This document shows, in pieces, positions 44,426-53,609 of a stretch of 64,000 nucleotides of DNA. How positions within the stretch are numbered: the first letter of the stretch is position 1; the number at the start of each line of letters is the position of its first letter. The position numbers and the translations under genes were made by a program. The DNA is from Desmospora profundinema. GTDB taxonomy: Bacteria > Bacillota > Bacilli > Thermoactinomycetales > DSM-45169. A model generated the notes under the pieces. The model did not search any database. It saw only the letters and a list, made by a program, of their open reading frames with translations, and was not told the DNA's origin. Where the stretch lies: assembly GCF_031454155.1 (NCBI RefSeq), contig NZ_JAVDQG010000009.1:88227-152226 (forward strand), in the 5' to 3' direction.

Positions 44426-44461
44426 TAGACGGAGTCGATGGGATCAAAGGAGAGCCTGAAG

Positions 44462-45520
44462 ATGAGACAAACGGAGTGGAGACTGGGTATGATCGGTGCC
44501 GGCAGCATATCAGAGGCCCATATGAAAGCGATGGGGCAGGAGCGGCGTGTACGGCTTTGCGCGGTTGCAGACCTCCATGAGGAGGCGGCCCGCAAGCGTG
44601 CCGAAAGCTATGGATGTTCCACTGTCTATCGAGATTATCGAAAGATGCTGGAACAGGAGCAGCTGGACGCAGTGGTCCTGTGTCTGCCCAACCATCTGCA
44701 TGAACAAGTAGCCGTACAGGCCATGGATGCCGGTTGCCATGTGTTGTGCGAAAAGCCGCTTTCCACCGATGCCGCTTCCGCCCGGCGAATGGAGAGGCAT
44801 GCACGCTTTACAGGAAGAACCCTGATGGTGGCGCAAAACAACCGTTTTCGAGCAGACTCCCGGCTGTTGAAACATCTGATCACTCATCAACGGCTGGGTG
44901 AAGTGTACCATGCCAAAGCGGGCTGGATCCGACGCAATGGAATTCCCGGTTGGGGAAGTTGGTTCACCAACCGGGAGCAAGCCGGAGGCGGACCCTTGAT
45001 TGATATCGGTGTTCATATGTTGGATCTGACGCTGTGGCTGTTGAATTTTCCCCGGCCCGTCTCTGTTTTCGGACAAACCTATAATCGTTTTGGCCCCAGC
45101 AAGAAAGGCCAGTCGTCCTGGGGTACGGTCGTGAAAGAGGGACGGTTTGACGTGGAAGATTCGGCAGTGGCGCTCATCCGTTTTGAGAGTGGTTTGACCC
45201 TTGCTCTGGATGCCAGCTGGGCTTCCCATATCGCCGAGGATCGGGCTTATGTGGACTTGTGGGGGGGAGAGGGAGGGGCGGCTCTCGATTTGAATCGCCA
45301 CCATCTGCGACTCTTCCACGAAGAAGCAGGGGTGCCGGTGGACTCGGAGATGACACCGCCTCCGCAGGATGACCGCTCCACCCTTTTATCCCATTGGATC
45401 GGGGTGATGGAAGGCATCGAAGAACCGATCTGCACGGCGGAACAAGGCATCGAGGTGTTGCGCATTCTGGACGCCATCTACGAATCTTCCCGAACGGGGC
45501 AGCTGGTCCGCTTGGATTAA
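44462..45520 (+). CDS. Gfo/Idh/MocA family oxidoreductase (second)
   Basis: Same fold: RLGMIGAGSISEAHMKAMGQ, CEKPLSTDAASAR and DIGVHMLDLTLWLLNFP. It is only a distant paralogue of the preceding gene, so the pair probably does successive or opposite steps. ATG 44462 follows AAAGGAG nine bases upstream; an upstream ATG (44438) lacks a site. Confidence 0.92.
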   Translation: MRQTEWRLGMIGAGSISEAHMKAMGQERRVRLCAVADLHEEAARKRAESYGCSTVYRDYRKMLEQEQLDAVVLCLPNHLHEQVAVQAMDAGCHVLCEKPLSTDAASARRMERHARFTGRTLMVAQNNRFRADSRLLKHLITHQRLGEVYHAKAGWIRRNGIPGWGSWFTNREQAGGGPLIDIGVHMLDLTLWLLNFPRPVSVFGQTYNRFGPSKKGQSSWGTVVKEGRFDVEDSAVALIRFESGLTLALDASWASHIAEDRAYVDLWGGEGGAALDLNRHHLRLFHEEAGVPVDSEMTPPPQDDRSTLLSHWIGVMEGIEEPICTAEQGIEVLRILDAIYESSRTGQLVRLD

Positions 45521-45599
45521 GGCCTGTGTGATGATTCGATTTTTTCGTTGATAAATGAGGAGGATCCCCGTATCGAGATTGATCAGCCCCCCATCCTTG

Positions 45600-45612
45600 A
45601 AGGAGGTGATCC
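45600..45612 (+). other. Extended Shine-Dalgarno complement without a start codon
   Basis: AAGGAGGTGATCC is complementary to the whole 3' tail of 16S rRNA, yet no ATG, GTG or TTG lies at a usable distance downstream. It sits in the 165-bp gap between the second oxidoreductase and the ABC binding-protein gene. Confidence 0.6.
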
Positions 45613-45685
45613 ACCCCCCTCAATTCAACAGTGCGTAGCGTGTCTTGCCTAGGTTGCGAAAAAACAGCATGAGGAGGAAAACAAA

Positions 45686-46957
45686 ATGAGGACCTGGAAA
45701 AAGATCATGTCGGTCGGACTGGCCGCCACCCTGGTTTTTTCCTTGGCGGCTTGCGGCCAGGGAGCCGATGAAGGAGCCGGGGATGGTGAACAGGTGACCA
45801 TCACCTACGCCCGCGGCAAAGATACAACCGGTGCCACGGAAAAAATCATCGAAGCGTTTGAAAAGCAAAATCCCAACATCAAAGTGGAATTTAAAGAGAT
45901 GCCCGCAGACACCGGGGTAAGCCATGATCAATACGTGACCATGTTCAGCGGCGGATCCGATGAAATTGACGTCTTCGATTTGGATGTGATCTGGCCCGCT
46001 GAATTCGCCCAAGGCGGGTATCTGCAGCCGCTGGATCGATTCATCGAAAAAGACGGGATCAGCATGGATGAATACGTGAAAGGGTCAGTTGATGCCGGGA
46101 ACTACAACGGCCGTCAATGGGCGATGCCCAAGTTCCTGGATGCAGGCCTGTTGTACTATCGGACCGATCTGGTGGACTCTCCCCCGGAAACCTGGGATGA
46201 CCTGATTAAGCAGGCGAAAGAGCTGAAAGGGGAAGGCGGCACCAAATACGGATATTTGATGCAAGGAAAACAGTACGAGGGCTTGGTCTGCAACTTCATT
46301 GAATTTATCGGTTCTTACGGCGGGGAAGTGCTGGATCAGGAAGGGAACGTGGCCATTAACAGCCCGGAAACCATCAAGGGGCTGGAAAAGATGATGGAGA
46401 TTGCCCAGTCAGACTTTGTCCCCGGTAATGTAACTGCCCTGACCGAAGTGGAGACCGATGCCATCTACGGAGAAGGGGAAGCCGTATTTGATCGGCAATG
46501 GCCGTACCACTACGCCGTTATGAATGAAGAAGGGTCCAAGGTGAAAGGGAAAGTGGACATTGCACCCCTTCCAAAAGGGGATGCCGGCAGCGCCTCCACG
46601 TTGGGTGGATGGGTCTCCGGGATTAACGCCAATTCCAAACACAAGCAGGAAGCGTGGGAATTCCTCAAATTTATGAATGGTCCGGAAGGGCAGAAGATTT
46701 CCGCCATCGAGGGAGGCTTGGCTCCGACGCTGCTGTCCCTCTATGAAGATGATGAAGTGAAAGCGGCCAGCCCGCTCTTTGACAGCGATGAGTATGTGGA
46801 AGGAATTAGCAGTGCCATCTCCCGTCCGGTTTCTCCTGAGTATCCCAAGATCTCCGACATCATTCAATCGGAAGTCTCCAGTGCCATTGCCGGCAAGCAA
46901 TCCGCCGAGAAGGCCGTGAAAAACATGGAGAAGAAGCTGAAGGATGTTGTCGAGTGA
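45686..46957 (+). CDS. Sugar ABC transporter substrate-binding lipoprotein
   Basis: The 423 aa extracytoplasmic solute-binding protein has a lipoprotein signal ending in FSLAAC and a maltose-binding-type fold (GATEKIIEAFEKQNPNIKVE, DVFDLDVIWPAEFA, GGWVSGINANSKHKQEAWEF). It resembles trehalose/maltose or alpha-glucoside binding proteins. ATG with GAGGAGG. It is followed by two permease genes after a stem-loop. Confidence 0.92.
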   Translation: MRTWKKIMSVGLAATLVFSLAACGQGADEGAGDGEQVTITYARGKDTTGATEKIIEAFEKQNPNIKVEFKEMPADTGVSHDQYVTMFSGGSDEIDVFDLDVIWPAEFAQGGYLQPLDRFIEKDGISMDEYVKGSVDAGNYNGRQWAMPKFLDAGLLYYRTDLVDSPPETWDDLIKQAKELKGEGGTKYGYLMQGKQYEGLVCNFIEFIGSYGGEVLDQEGNVAINSPETIKGLEKMMEIAQSDFVPGNVTALTEVETDAIYGEGEAVFDRQWPYHYAVMNEEGSKVKGKVDIAPLPKGDAGSASTLGGWVSGINANSKHKQEAWEFLKFMNGPEGQKISAIEGGLAPTLLSLYEDDEVKAASPLFDSDEYVEGISSAISRPVSPEYPKISDIIQSEVSSAIAGKQSAEKAVKNMEKKLKDVVE

Positions 46958-46975
46958 ACGGGTGGACTAAAAATC

Positions 46976-47003
46976 GGAGTGGAAGCCCTATGGCTTCCGC
47001 TCC
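46976..47003 (+). repeat. Intercistronic stem-loop in the ABC operon
   Basis: A 12-bp stem GGAGTGGAAGCC/GGCTTCCGCTCC (one G-U) with loop CTAT and no T-run. Such hairpins after binding-protein genes often stabilise the upstream message and lower permease expression. Confidence 0.6.
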
Positions 47004-47054
47004 CCCCTTTCAAGGGGTCAACCATCTTTTTGGAGAAACGTGGGGGAATGCATC

Positions 47055-48347
47055 ATGAGAAAAGGTCTCTCCGAGCGCAACCTGGGATATCTGTTAATTC
47101 TCCCCGCGTTGCTGCTTATTCTGGTGATAGCGATTTATCCTGTAGCCCGCTCTTTTTATTTGAGTTTATATGATATCCGTTTGAATGATCCGACCAAATT
47201 GGAGCCCCACAGCAGTTATGCGATTGATGTGGAGCGGTATACAGACAACCAATTGTTGCTCGCCTCTGTCATGGACCAGGAAATTGCCCAGACGGAAGGG
47301 GAAGTCGAGCAGAGGCTATCGGAGCTTCGAGCGGATTTGGATAACGTACAGACGGTTCTGGAAGAAGATCCCGCGTTCCAAGAGCGGTTTGCGGAAGTGG
47401 ACAATCTGCTTCTGGAAGGCGAAGAAGTTCCACCGGAACTGAAACGTTATACCATCCAAGGCGATCAGGCGGATACCGTGGTGGCCAAGATCAAGGAAAT
47501 CAACGGCGGATTGGTCGATCTCAACCGCCAAGGGTTTTTAGACCAGGGTGACCGAGTGGTGGGGCTTTCCAACGGCCTTGCGGAAACGATCATTGAGCCG
47601 AACTTTGTCGGCCTTCACTATTACAAGAAGTATTTGCAGGATGGACGCATGTGGGCTTCCCTCAACAATACCCTGATTTTCACCGTCATATCCGTTACAT
47701 TGGAATTGATATTGGGGCTATGGATTGCTATGGTGATCAATCGGGAGTTTTTCGGACGGGGGGCAGTCCGGGCGGCGGTTCTCATCCCGTGGGCTTTGCC
47801 GACGGCGGTTGCCGCAATGATGTGGAAATTCCTCTTTGACGGCCAAAACGGGATAATGGCCAAGATATTTGAATCCATTGGTCTGATTCCGGATATGGGA
47901 GTCTTATTGACCACCAAGTTCTGGTCGATGTTTGCCGTCATATTCGCCGATGTTTGGAAAACCACTCCTTTTATGGCTCTGCTGATTCTGGCCGGTTTGC
48001 AGACGATTCCCCGCAATTTGTATGAAGCGGCAGAAGTAGATGGGGCTTCCAAGGTACAGCAGTTTTTCCGGATCACCCTGCCGATGTTGCGTACGACGAT
48101 TTTGGTGGCGCTGCTCTTCCGCACATTGGATGCCTTCCGGGTGTTTGACTTAATCTATGTCCTCACTGGAGGGGGACCCGCCAATGCGACCGAAACCATC
48201 TCCGTTTACGCCTACAAAACGATGTTTAGCCAGTTGAATTTTGGAGCGGGCTCCGCTCTGGCAGTAATCGTATTCTTCTGTGTGGCCTTAATCAGCATCC
48301 TCTTTGTACGGCTTCTCGGACGAGACCTGATCAGCGATGGAAGGTGA
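47055..48347 (+). CDS. ABC sugar permease, MalF-like, with a large extracytoplasmic insertion
   Basis: The 430 aa permease has an N-terminal helix (about 12-35), then some 150 residues of charged, partly coiled-coil sequence, then the usual five helices with the ABC-ATPase-coupling loop EAAEVDGASKVQQFFRITLP. The insertion between helices 1 and 2 is where E. coli MalF has its P2 domain, which contacts the binding protein. ATG 47055 has GGGGGAA. The ATPase is not encoded in the cluster. Confidence 0.9.
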   Translation: MRKGLSERNLGYLLILPALLLILVIAIYPVARSFYLSLYDIRLNDPTKLEPHSSYAIDVERYTDNQLLLASVMDQEIAQTEGEVEQRLSELRADLDNVQTVLEEDPAFQERFAEVDNLLLEGEEVPPELKRYTIQGDQADTVVAKIKEINGGLVDLNRQGFLDQGDRVVGLSNGLAETIIEPNFVGLHYYKKYLQDGRMWASLNNTLIFTVISVTLELILGLWIAMVINREFFGRGAVRAAVLIPWALPTAVAAMMWKFLFDGQNGIMAKIFESIGLIPDMGVLLTTKFWSMFAVIFADVWKTTPFMALLILAGLQTIPRNLYEAAEVDGASKVQQFFRITLPMLRTTILVALLFRTLDAFRVFDLIYVLTGGGPANATETISVYAYKTMFSQLNFGAGSALAVIVFFCVALISILFVRLLGRDLISDGR

Positions 48348-48353
48348 GAATCC

Positions 48354-49181
48354 ATGAACAAAAAAGCAGGACCGTTATTTTACCTTTTCCTGGCTGGTTT
48401 TTTGGTGGTGGTGTTGTTTCCCTTCATCTGGCAGGCACTGACCGCCCTGAAACCGCCGGGAGAATTGTTTGGCGCCAGCGCCTTTAAACCCTTTCCGGAT
48501 AACCCGACCTTGAACAATTTCAGCAGTGTGTTCACCCAGCGTCCATTCGCTTCCTATCTGCTGAACAGCACTATCGTGGCGTTGTTGACTACTGTGTACT
48601 GTGTGTTTATCGCATCCATCGCGGCTTATGCTATCGCCCGGTTGAGATTTTGGGGCAAAAGTGTGGTCCTGGGGGTCGTGCTGGCGGTTTCCATGTTTCC
48701 GCAGATCGCCACCATCTCTCCCATCTTTATGTTTATGCAGGATGTGGGACTAACCAACAGTTATCTGGGTCTGATCATTCCCTATACCACCTTCGCATTG
48801 CCGTTGGCATTGTGGAATTTGACGGTCTTTTTCCGCAAGATTCCCTTTGATCTGGAGGAAGCAGCTAAAATGGACGGGGCGTCCACCATGCAAACATTTT
48901 GGAAAGTAATCTTTCCGTTGGCTATTCCGGGGACCTTCACCACGGCCATTTTGGTGTTTATCGCAGCTTGGAACGAGTTTTTCTTCGCTTTGACCATCAA
49001 CACGGATGAAGCGATGAAAACGGTGCCGGTAGGGATCGCGATGTTCCAGGGACGCTTCACCATTCCATGGGCAGAGATTTCGGCAGCGTCCGTAATCGTG
49101 ACCATTCCATTGGTGATTATGGTCCTCGTCTTCCAGCGCCGGATTGTATCCGGATTGACAGCGGGTGCAGTCAAAGAGTAA
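48354..49181 (+). CDS. ABC sugar permease, MalG-like
   Basis: The 275 aa protein has six helices and the coupling loop EEAAKMDGASTMQTFWKVIF. It begins 6 bp after the MalF-like gene. It forms the importer channel with its neighbour; a shared MsmX-type ATPase elsewhere in the genome is expected to power it. Confidence 0.93.
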   Translation: MNKKAGPLFYLFLAGFLVVVLFPFIWQALTALKPPGELFGASAFKPFPDNPTLNNFSSVFTQRPFASYLLNSTIVALLTTVYCVFIASIAAYAIARLRFWGKSVVLGVVLAVSMFPQIATISPIFMFMQDVGLTNSYLGLIIPYTTFALPLALWNLTVFFRKIPFDLEEAAKMDGASTMQTFWKVIFPLAIPGTFTTAILVFIAAWNEFFFALTINTDEAMKTVPVGIAMFQGRFTIPWAEISAASVIVTIPLVIMVLVFQRRIVSGLTAGAVKE

Positions 49182-49204
49182 AAAAGAAAATCGGGTGATG
49201 AACG

Positions 49205-50242
49205 ATGGCGGTTACCATACGTGAAGTGGCAAAGCGGGCAGGCGTCTCCATTGCAACGGTATCCCGGGTGCTCAACGGATCCAAACCGGTAAGCGACCGC
49301 CTAAAACAACGGATCCTTGAAGCAGTGGAAGAGACGGGATATCGTCCCAACGCCGTGGCGAGAAGTATGATCCAAAAGAAAACGGGTCTGATTGGTGTCA
49401 TTGTGCCGGAAATCGCCAATCCCTATTTTTCCGGGTTGGTGGAAGGGATCGAAGCGGTCGCCAATGAATGGTCATACTATCTCATGTTAGCGATCTCCGA
49501 AAAAAACGCCCAACGCGAGTTGGAGTTGCTCCGTATCTACCAGTCCAGGCAAATGGATGGGATCTTGTGGGCGGCTGCTCAAATGGATCCGGCATGCCGA
49601 GCGGAAGTGGAGAAAATGAACATTCCCTGTGTCGTGATCGGCCAGCGTTTGGAAGAGGTGTGCATCCCCTCTGCCGTGATCGACAACCGGCGGGCTTCCT
49701 ACGAGACGGTTAAACATCTGATTCAATTGGGTCATCAGCGGATCGGGATGATCCATGGACCGCTTTGGGATGTGCAATCAGGTAAAGAGCGGTTTGAGGG
49801 GTATCGGCAAGCACTGTTGGAACACGGCCTTCCATTACGGGACGAATGGACCGCTGAAGGGCTACGGTTCGATGTGCAGGATGGCGTCAAAGGCATGGAA
49901 TCCATCTGGAATCAACCAGAAAGACCGACTGCTCTCTTCTGCGCTTGTGATCGTATGGCCGTCGGAGCCATGACATACCTAAAAGAAAGGGGTGTGTCTA
50001 TTCCGGAAGAACTCTCCGTCGCCGGTTTTGACGATGAGGAACTGGCTTCCCTGGTTACGCCCCGATTGACGACAGTGCGCCATTCCCCTTATCAGATGGG
50101 CTATGAATCCGCCCGGATCCTAACCGATATCCTTCGTCGAAAACGGAAATCCACCTCTCTTACGCTAACGCTGGATTATCAGGTGGTCATCCGGGACAGT
50201 ACGGCAACTTGTAAAGAACTCAGCCAACATTGGAATAAATAA
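49205..50242 (+). CDS. LacI-family transcriptional regulator of the sugar cluster
   Basis: The 345 aa repressor has the HTH TIREVAKRAGVSIATVSRVL, the hinge RPNAVARSMIQKKTGLIGVI and a sugar-binding core. It closes the operon 23 bp after the permease gene and should autoregulate it through the palindromes near 42.3 kb. The effector is likely the imported sugar or a derived intermediate. Confidence 0.92.
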   Translation: MAVTIREVAKRAGVSIATVSRVLNGSKPVSDRLKQRILEAVEETGYRPNAVARSMIQKKTGLIGVIVPEIANPYFSGLVEGIEAVANEWSYYLMLAISEKNAQRELELLRIYQSRQMDGILWAAAQMDPACRAEVEKMNIPCVVIGQRLEEVCIPSAVIDNRRASYETVKHLIQLGHQRIGMIHGPLWDVQSGKERFEGYRQALLEHGLPLRDEWTAEGLRFDVQDGVKGMESIWNQPERPTALFCACDRMAVGAMTYLKERGVSIPEELSVAGFDDEELASLVTPRLTTVRHSPYQMGYESARILTDILRRKRKSTSLTLTLDYQVVIRDSTATCKELSQHWNK

Positions 50243-50275
50243 ACAGGCCATCGACCCGGGTCTGTTTTTTTCTTT
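50243..50275 (+). terminator. Probable terminator of the sugar operon
   Basis: A weak ACAG.../...CTGT hairpin containing GACCCGGGTC, followed by seven T. Confidence 0.5.
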
Positions 50276-50444
50276 TGTCACAGAGGGCGGATGATGATTG
50301 TGGTAACAACGACTATAATAGGGGGAGAGATCCTGTCTGTGTGTGAGAACCGGGAATGGAAGAGGGGAGAAACGGAGACAGTTACACCGACCCGGGTATT
50401 CGATATAGGTTTAGGTGGCTGACTGGATGAGAGGAAGGGTGACG

Positions 50445-50924
50445 ATGGTGAAAAGATGGATCATTGCTGTCATGGCGGGATGGATGTGTTTGATTCTGGC
50501 TGCTTGTGGAAATCAGTGGCCGCAGCCCAGCTTGGAACAGGATATGGATGCGGCTGTAAAAAAAGTGATAAACAGTAGTAAAGGAACCGGTCAAGGAACC
50601 GCTTTGTTCCGGATGAATCAGGTTGCCCGTTTCGATTGGCAGGAGGTATACGTGTTTGGACCGGATCATGATGCACAAGAGATTCAAGACCGGATGGGAT
50701 TGGATTGGAAAGAGGCGGAAGAAGTGGCAGAACGGGATTCCGTCAATCTGATCGCCTTTGTCAAAGAAGGAAAAGTGGTCCGCTATGTGCTGCACCCAAC
50801 GGATCGGGGAGAATTTGAGGACTTAAACGCTCCCCGCAATCCCGGAACGGCCGTGTTTATCTCGGAAAAGCAAAAGAACGGGAAGTGGTTTATTAAACCG
50901 GTGAATCCCGGCGGCCATGAATAA
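50445..50924 (+). CDS. Lipoprotein of unknown function, 159 aa
   Basis: The signal MVKRWIIAVMAGWMCLILAA is followed by the lipobox Cys. The mature domain (about 135 residues) has no recognised family but looks compact and alpha/beta (FDWQEVYVFGPDHDAQEIQD). ATG 50445 has GAGGAAGGG. Its 3' end overlaps the convergent acetyltransferase gene by 32 bp. Confidence 0.7.
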   Translation: MVKRWIIAVMAGWMCLILAACGNQWPQPSLEQDMDAAVKKVINSSKGTGQGTALFRMNQVARFDWQEVYVFGPDHDAQEIQDRMGLDWKEAEEVAERDSVNLIAFVKEGKVVRYVLHPTDRGEFEDLNAPRNPGTAVFISEKQKNGKWFIKPVNPGGHE

Positions 50925-51519
50925 AGGGAGCGGTTAGCCTCTTTTGGGGACCGGTGGATTGTTTCTGGTTAAGGCGTGCCGGGTTCCATTGTGATCGCAG
51001 CAAACCAAAAATATGGATATCGGCGAAGCCTCCCCCTTTCCTTACAGCCTGGCGCATGGTTCCCTCCCATTGAAATCCGATGCGCCTGGCTACCTGAGCA
51101 CTGGCGGTATTGCCGGTTTCACAGCGGATTTCCACCCGGTTGAGCTGTTGGTCGTCAAAAAGATACTGGATCACACGGGACACGGAATGAACCATCCACC
51201 CGTTGCCGGTATGCGGGGTGCCCAGCCAATACCCCAGTTCCGCGCTGCGGTGGTCAAAGTCGAGACGTTCCACTGTGACGGATCCCGCCAGGAGACTGTT
51301 GTGCCAAATACCGAAATGAACTTGCCGTCCTGCGGAATATGCCAGCAGGGATCGCGTAATATATTGTTCGACATCCTGGGGGGACCGGATCTTGCCAATC
51401 CAGGGAAGCCACGGTTCCAAATGGTGTCGGCTAGTTTCGATCAAACGATAAAGGGACCCGGTGTGTTTTTGTTGAAACAGAATGAGAAGCAGCCCTGAGC
51501 TTCCCTGTAACACCAACAT
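50893..51519 (-). CDS. GNAT N-acetyltransferase, RimJ/RimL type
   Basis: The 208 aa enzyme has LYRLIETSRHHLEPWLPWIG, RSAELGYWLGTPHTGNGWMV and NRVEIRCETGNTASAQVARR, all typical of the RimL (ribosomal-protein serine acetyltransferase) group. The usual acetyl-CoA loop Gln/Gly-x-Gly is replaced by TGNGWM. Substrate unknown. ATG with AGGAG. Convergent and overlapping with the lipoprotein gene. Confidence 0.85.
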   Translation of the reverse strand: MLVLQGSSGLLLILFQQKHTGSLYRLIETSRHHLEPWLPWIGKIRSPQDVEQYITRSLLAYSAGRQVHFGIWHNSLLAGSVTVERLDFDHRSAELGYWLGTPHTGNGWMVHSVSRVIQYLFDDQQLNRVEIRCETGNTASAQVARRIGFQWEGTMRQAVRKGGGFADIHIFGLLRSQWNPARLNQKQSTGPQKRLTAPFIHGRRDSPV

Positions 51520-51640
51520 GGAGCTCCACTCTCCTGTTTTTATTTAACATGCATGCTTCACCTGCATCTCATTCAGCAGGTGGAACGGTTTTTTGTATAG
51601 ATCCAAAGGGATGGTGGAAACACGGAGGAGGGATTTAGCA

Positions 51641-52822
51641 ATGCGGGTCATAAAGGGGACCGTCTGGCTCCTGTTGTTCAGCCTCCTTACCGCTTGTGTT
51701 TCCACACAGGCGGTTCCGTCGGTTTCCGGAGTGGAACTCAAACATGAAAAGGTGGAAGAATTTCAACCCTATCAGGATTCGTCAGTTCCCAATCTGCAGA
51801 ACTTGATTACCCGTCCCGGCTTTCGGCAATACACCTCACAAAAGCCATACTTATTGGGATACAGTCATGATGGAGCCTATTTAGCGACCATCGTCTTTGA
51901 AAAAAAAGCAAATGCCTACCGTATCGATATTTTTCATGTAGGTAATAACTCCCTGGTGGATACCGTCTATGCCCCGGTGGATATAGGAAGGATGGAAAAC
52001 GGGGATTCGACCGAAGCGGAGATGCTTCAAACAACCCAGGAGACATTGGACTGGGGCTATCGTATTAAAGTGCCGGTACGGCCACATGAAACTCCCATTC
52101 ATCATCAGATCCGCACCGGGGGAGAAGAATCTTGGATCTTTCACTTGAAACAGGAGGATGGAGGGATTTCTTTGACGGCAGAAGGAAAGGAAGAGCGATG
52201 GCAGGTTCACCACTATCCCTTGCGGGATGGGGAACGGATCCGGCCGCAATGGGCCGTTGCCTCTTTTCCTGAAACCGATCGAGGTCCTTGGTCTCTGGTG
52301 GTTGCCACTTATAGACCGGATCGAGGTTTGACGGCGATGGTCCAAAGCGTGGATGTCGAAAAATTGGCTCCTGCCTGGTCTGAGGCGCAATTAAAAAAAC
52401 GAATCAGAGAAGGTCTGGGCGAGGAAGCGCAAATCGTTTACCGGGGTCATCTGACGGATGACGGGCCCGACTTGGTTCTGGCTGTTCTGGGCTCTGAGAA
52501 AAGGGATGTTTCTATTGTAAACGGAGTGCATTATCAGGGAACGGTAAGCCAGTTCATTTTGCTAGATGCGGACGGGACTGTTTATTTCCGGGGAAATGCT
52601 GCCGGTTTGGTGGAAAACGAGCAGGTTCGGGTCGATTCTCATTTACCCTGGGATGAAAGCGGACGATTCCGGCTGATGTTAAACGAAAAAGAAACAGGGG
52701 ATGGGAAACGCCGCCTCCTGACCATTGATCAAATAAACGGTGAAGGACGTTTGGCAAGGACCTATGAGTTCCAGTGGAGTCCCGAAAGCGGTCGCTTTGA
52801 GCGTATTAAACCCAATCGCTGA
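51641..52822 (+). CDS. Lipoprotein, 393 aa, unknown function
   Basis: The signal RVIKGTVWLLLFSLLTAC gives a lipobox LLTAC. The mature part is beta-rich with repeated strand-turn units (GYSHDGAYLATIVFEKKANA), and may be a propeller-like domain, but I do not recognise the family. ATG 51641 has GGAGGAGGG. Fifteen bases separate it from the phosphatase gene, so the two are probably cotranscribed. Confidence 0.7.
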   Translation: MRVIKGTVWLLLFSLLTACVSTQAVPSVSGVELKHEKVEEFQPYQDSSVPNLQNLITRPGFRQYTSQKPYLLGYSHDGAYLATIVFEKKANAYRIDIFHVGNNSLVDTVYAPVDIGRMENGDSTEAEMLQTTQETLDWGYRIKVPVRPHETPIHHQIRTGGEESWIFHLKQEDGGISLTAEGKEERWQVHHYPLRDGERIRPQWAVASFPETDRGPWSLVVATYRPDRGLTAMVQSVDVEKLAPAWSEAQLKKRIREGLGEEAQIVYRGHLTDDGPDLVLAVLGSEKRDVSIVNGVHYQGTVSQFILLDADGTVYFRGNAAGLVENEQVRVDSHLPWDESGRFRLMLNEKETGDGKRRLLTIDQINGEGRLARTYEFQWSPESGRFERIKPNR

Positions 52823-52837
52823 AAGGGGAATGCATCG

Positions 52838-53443
52838 TTGGAGACGCACATCTATTTAATCCGGCATGGTGAAACCCTGTGGAATCGTGAAAAGCGGGTC
52901 CAGGGACATCGGGATATGCCGCTGTCACCGGAAGGGGTGGAACAGGCCAGACGGTTGGCGGAACATGTAAAAGACTGGCCGTTGGACGCACTGTATGCCA
53001 GCGATTTATCCCGGGCCATCCAGACGGCGGAATGGTTGGGACGCGACCGGGATCTGAAAGTGAACACCTCTTCTGAGATTCGGGAACGGTTTTTTGGGGA
53101 ATGGGAAGGGTTGCCGATAGAAGAAGTAAAACGGCGCCATCCTCAGAAATGGCTGTCGATCTGGCATCAGGGCGGTCAATATGGAGTGGAAAAAGCAGAA
53201 GAGACAAGGCGGCGGATGATGTCCTGGTTGACAACCCTCCTGGAGCGGCACAGTGGGCAACGGGTAGCTGTCGTCAGTCATGGAGGAAGCATTAACGTCG
53301 TGTTGGAGCAAGTCAGCGGGGGAGTGTACGGTCCCGGTCGGACCCGGATCGGCAATACCGCCGTTTCCCACTTGATTCATCACAAGGAAGAAGGGTGGCG
53401 GGTTTCCGCTGTCAACCGGGACGACCACCTTCAGATGGTATGA
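52838..53443 (+). CDS. Histidine phosphatase family protein (phosphoglycerate mutase-like)
   Basis: The 201 aa enzyme has the catalytic LIRHGETLWNREKRVQGHRD, the second Arg segment YASDLSRAIQTAEWLG, the acid ERFFGEWEGL and the second catalytic His in VAVVSHGGSINV. Substrates in this family range from alpha-ribazole phosphate to sugar phosphates, and cannot be told here. TTG start with AAAGGGG. Confidence 0.9.
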   Translation: METHIYLIRHGETLWNREKRVQGHRDMPLSPEGVEQARRLAEHVKDWPLDALYASDLSRAIQTAEWLGRDRDLKVNTSSEIRERFFGEWEGLPIEEVKRRHPQKWLSIWHQGGQYGVEKAEETRRRMMSWLTTLLERHSGQRVAVVSHGGSINVVLEQVSGGVYGPGRTRIGNTAVSHLIHHKEEGWRVSAVNRDDHLQMV

Positions 53444-53554
53444 GAATTCCTACCCTGACGAACAAGCTTGCTGTAGCGGACTAGTTCCCCTTCTACCCAT
53501 ATCGATCGTGTTTATGTGGAGGGAGGTTTGGAAATCCTGCGGAGTCGACTCTGC

Positions 53555-53595
53555 CATGCATAGCGAGACCGGGAACGAAAGTGACCATGGCGAGA
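53555..53595 (+). repeat. 41-bp direct repeat, copy 1
   Basis: Identical over 41 bp to 53610-53650, with a 14-bp spacer. It contains CGAGACCGGGAACGAAAGTG and ends in CATGGCGAGACT. Confidence 0.9.
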
Positions 53596-53609
53596 CTTGT
53601 GCTTCTATG

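Noticed and set aside
45581..45640. Fragment of a 16S rRNA gene
   Set aside because: Only the last 13 nt match the complement of the 16S tail; the upstream sequence is not rRNA-like.
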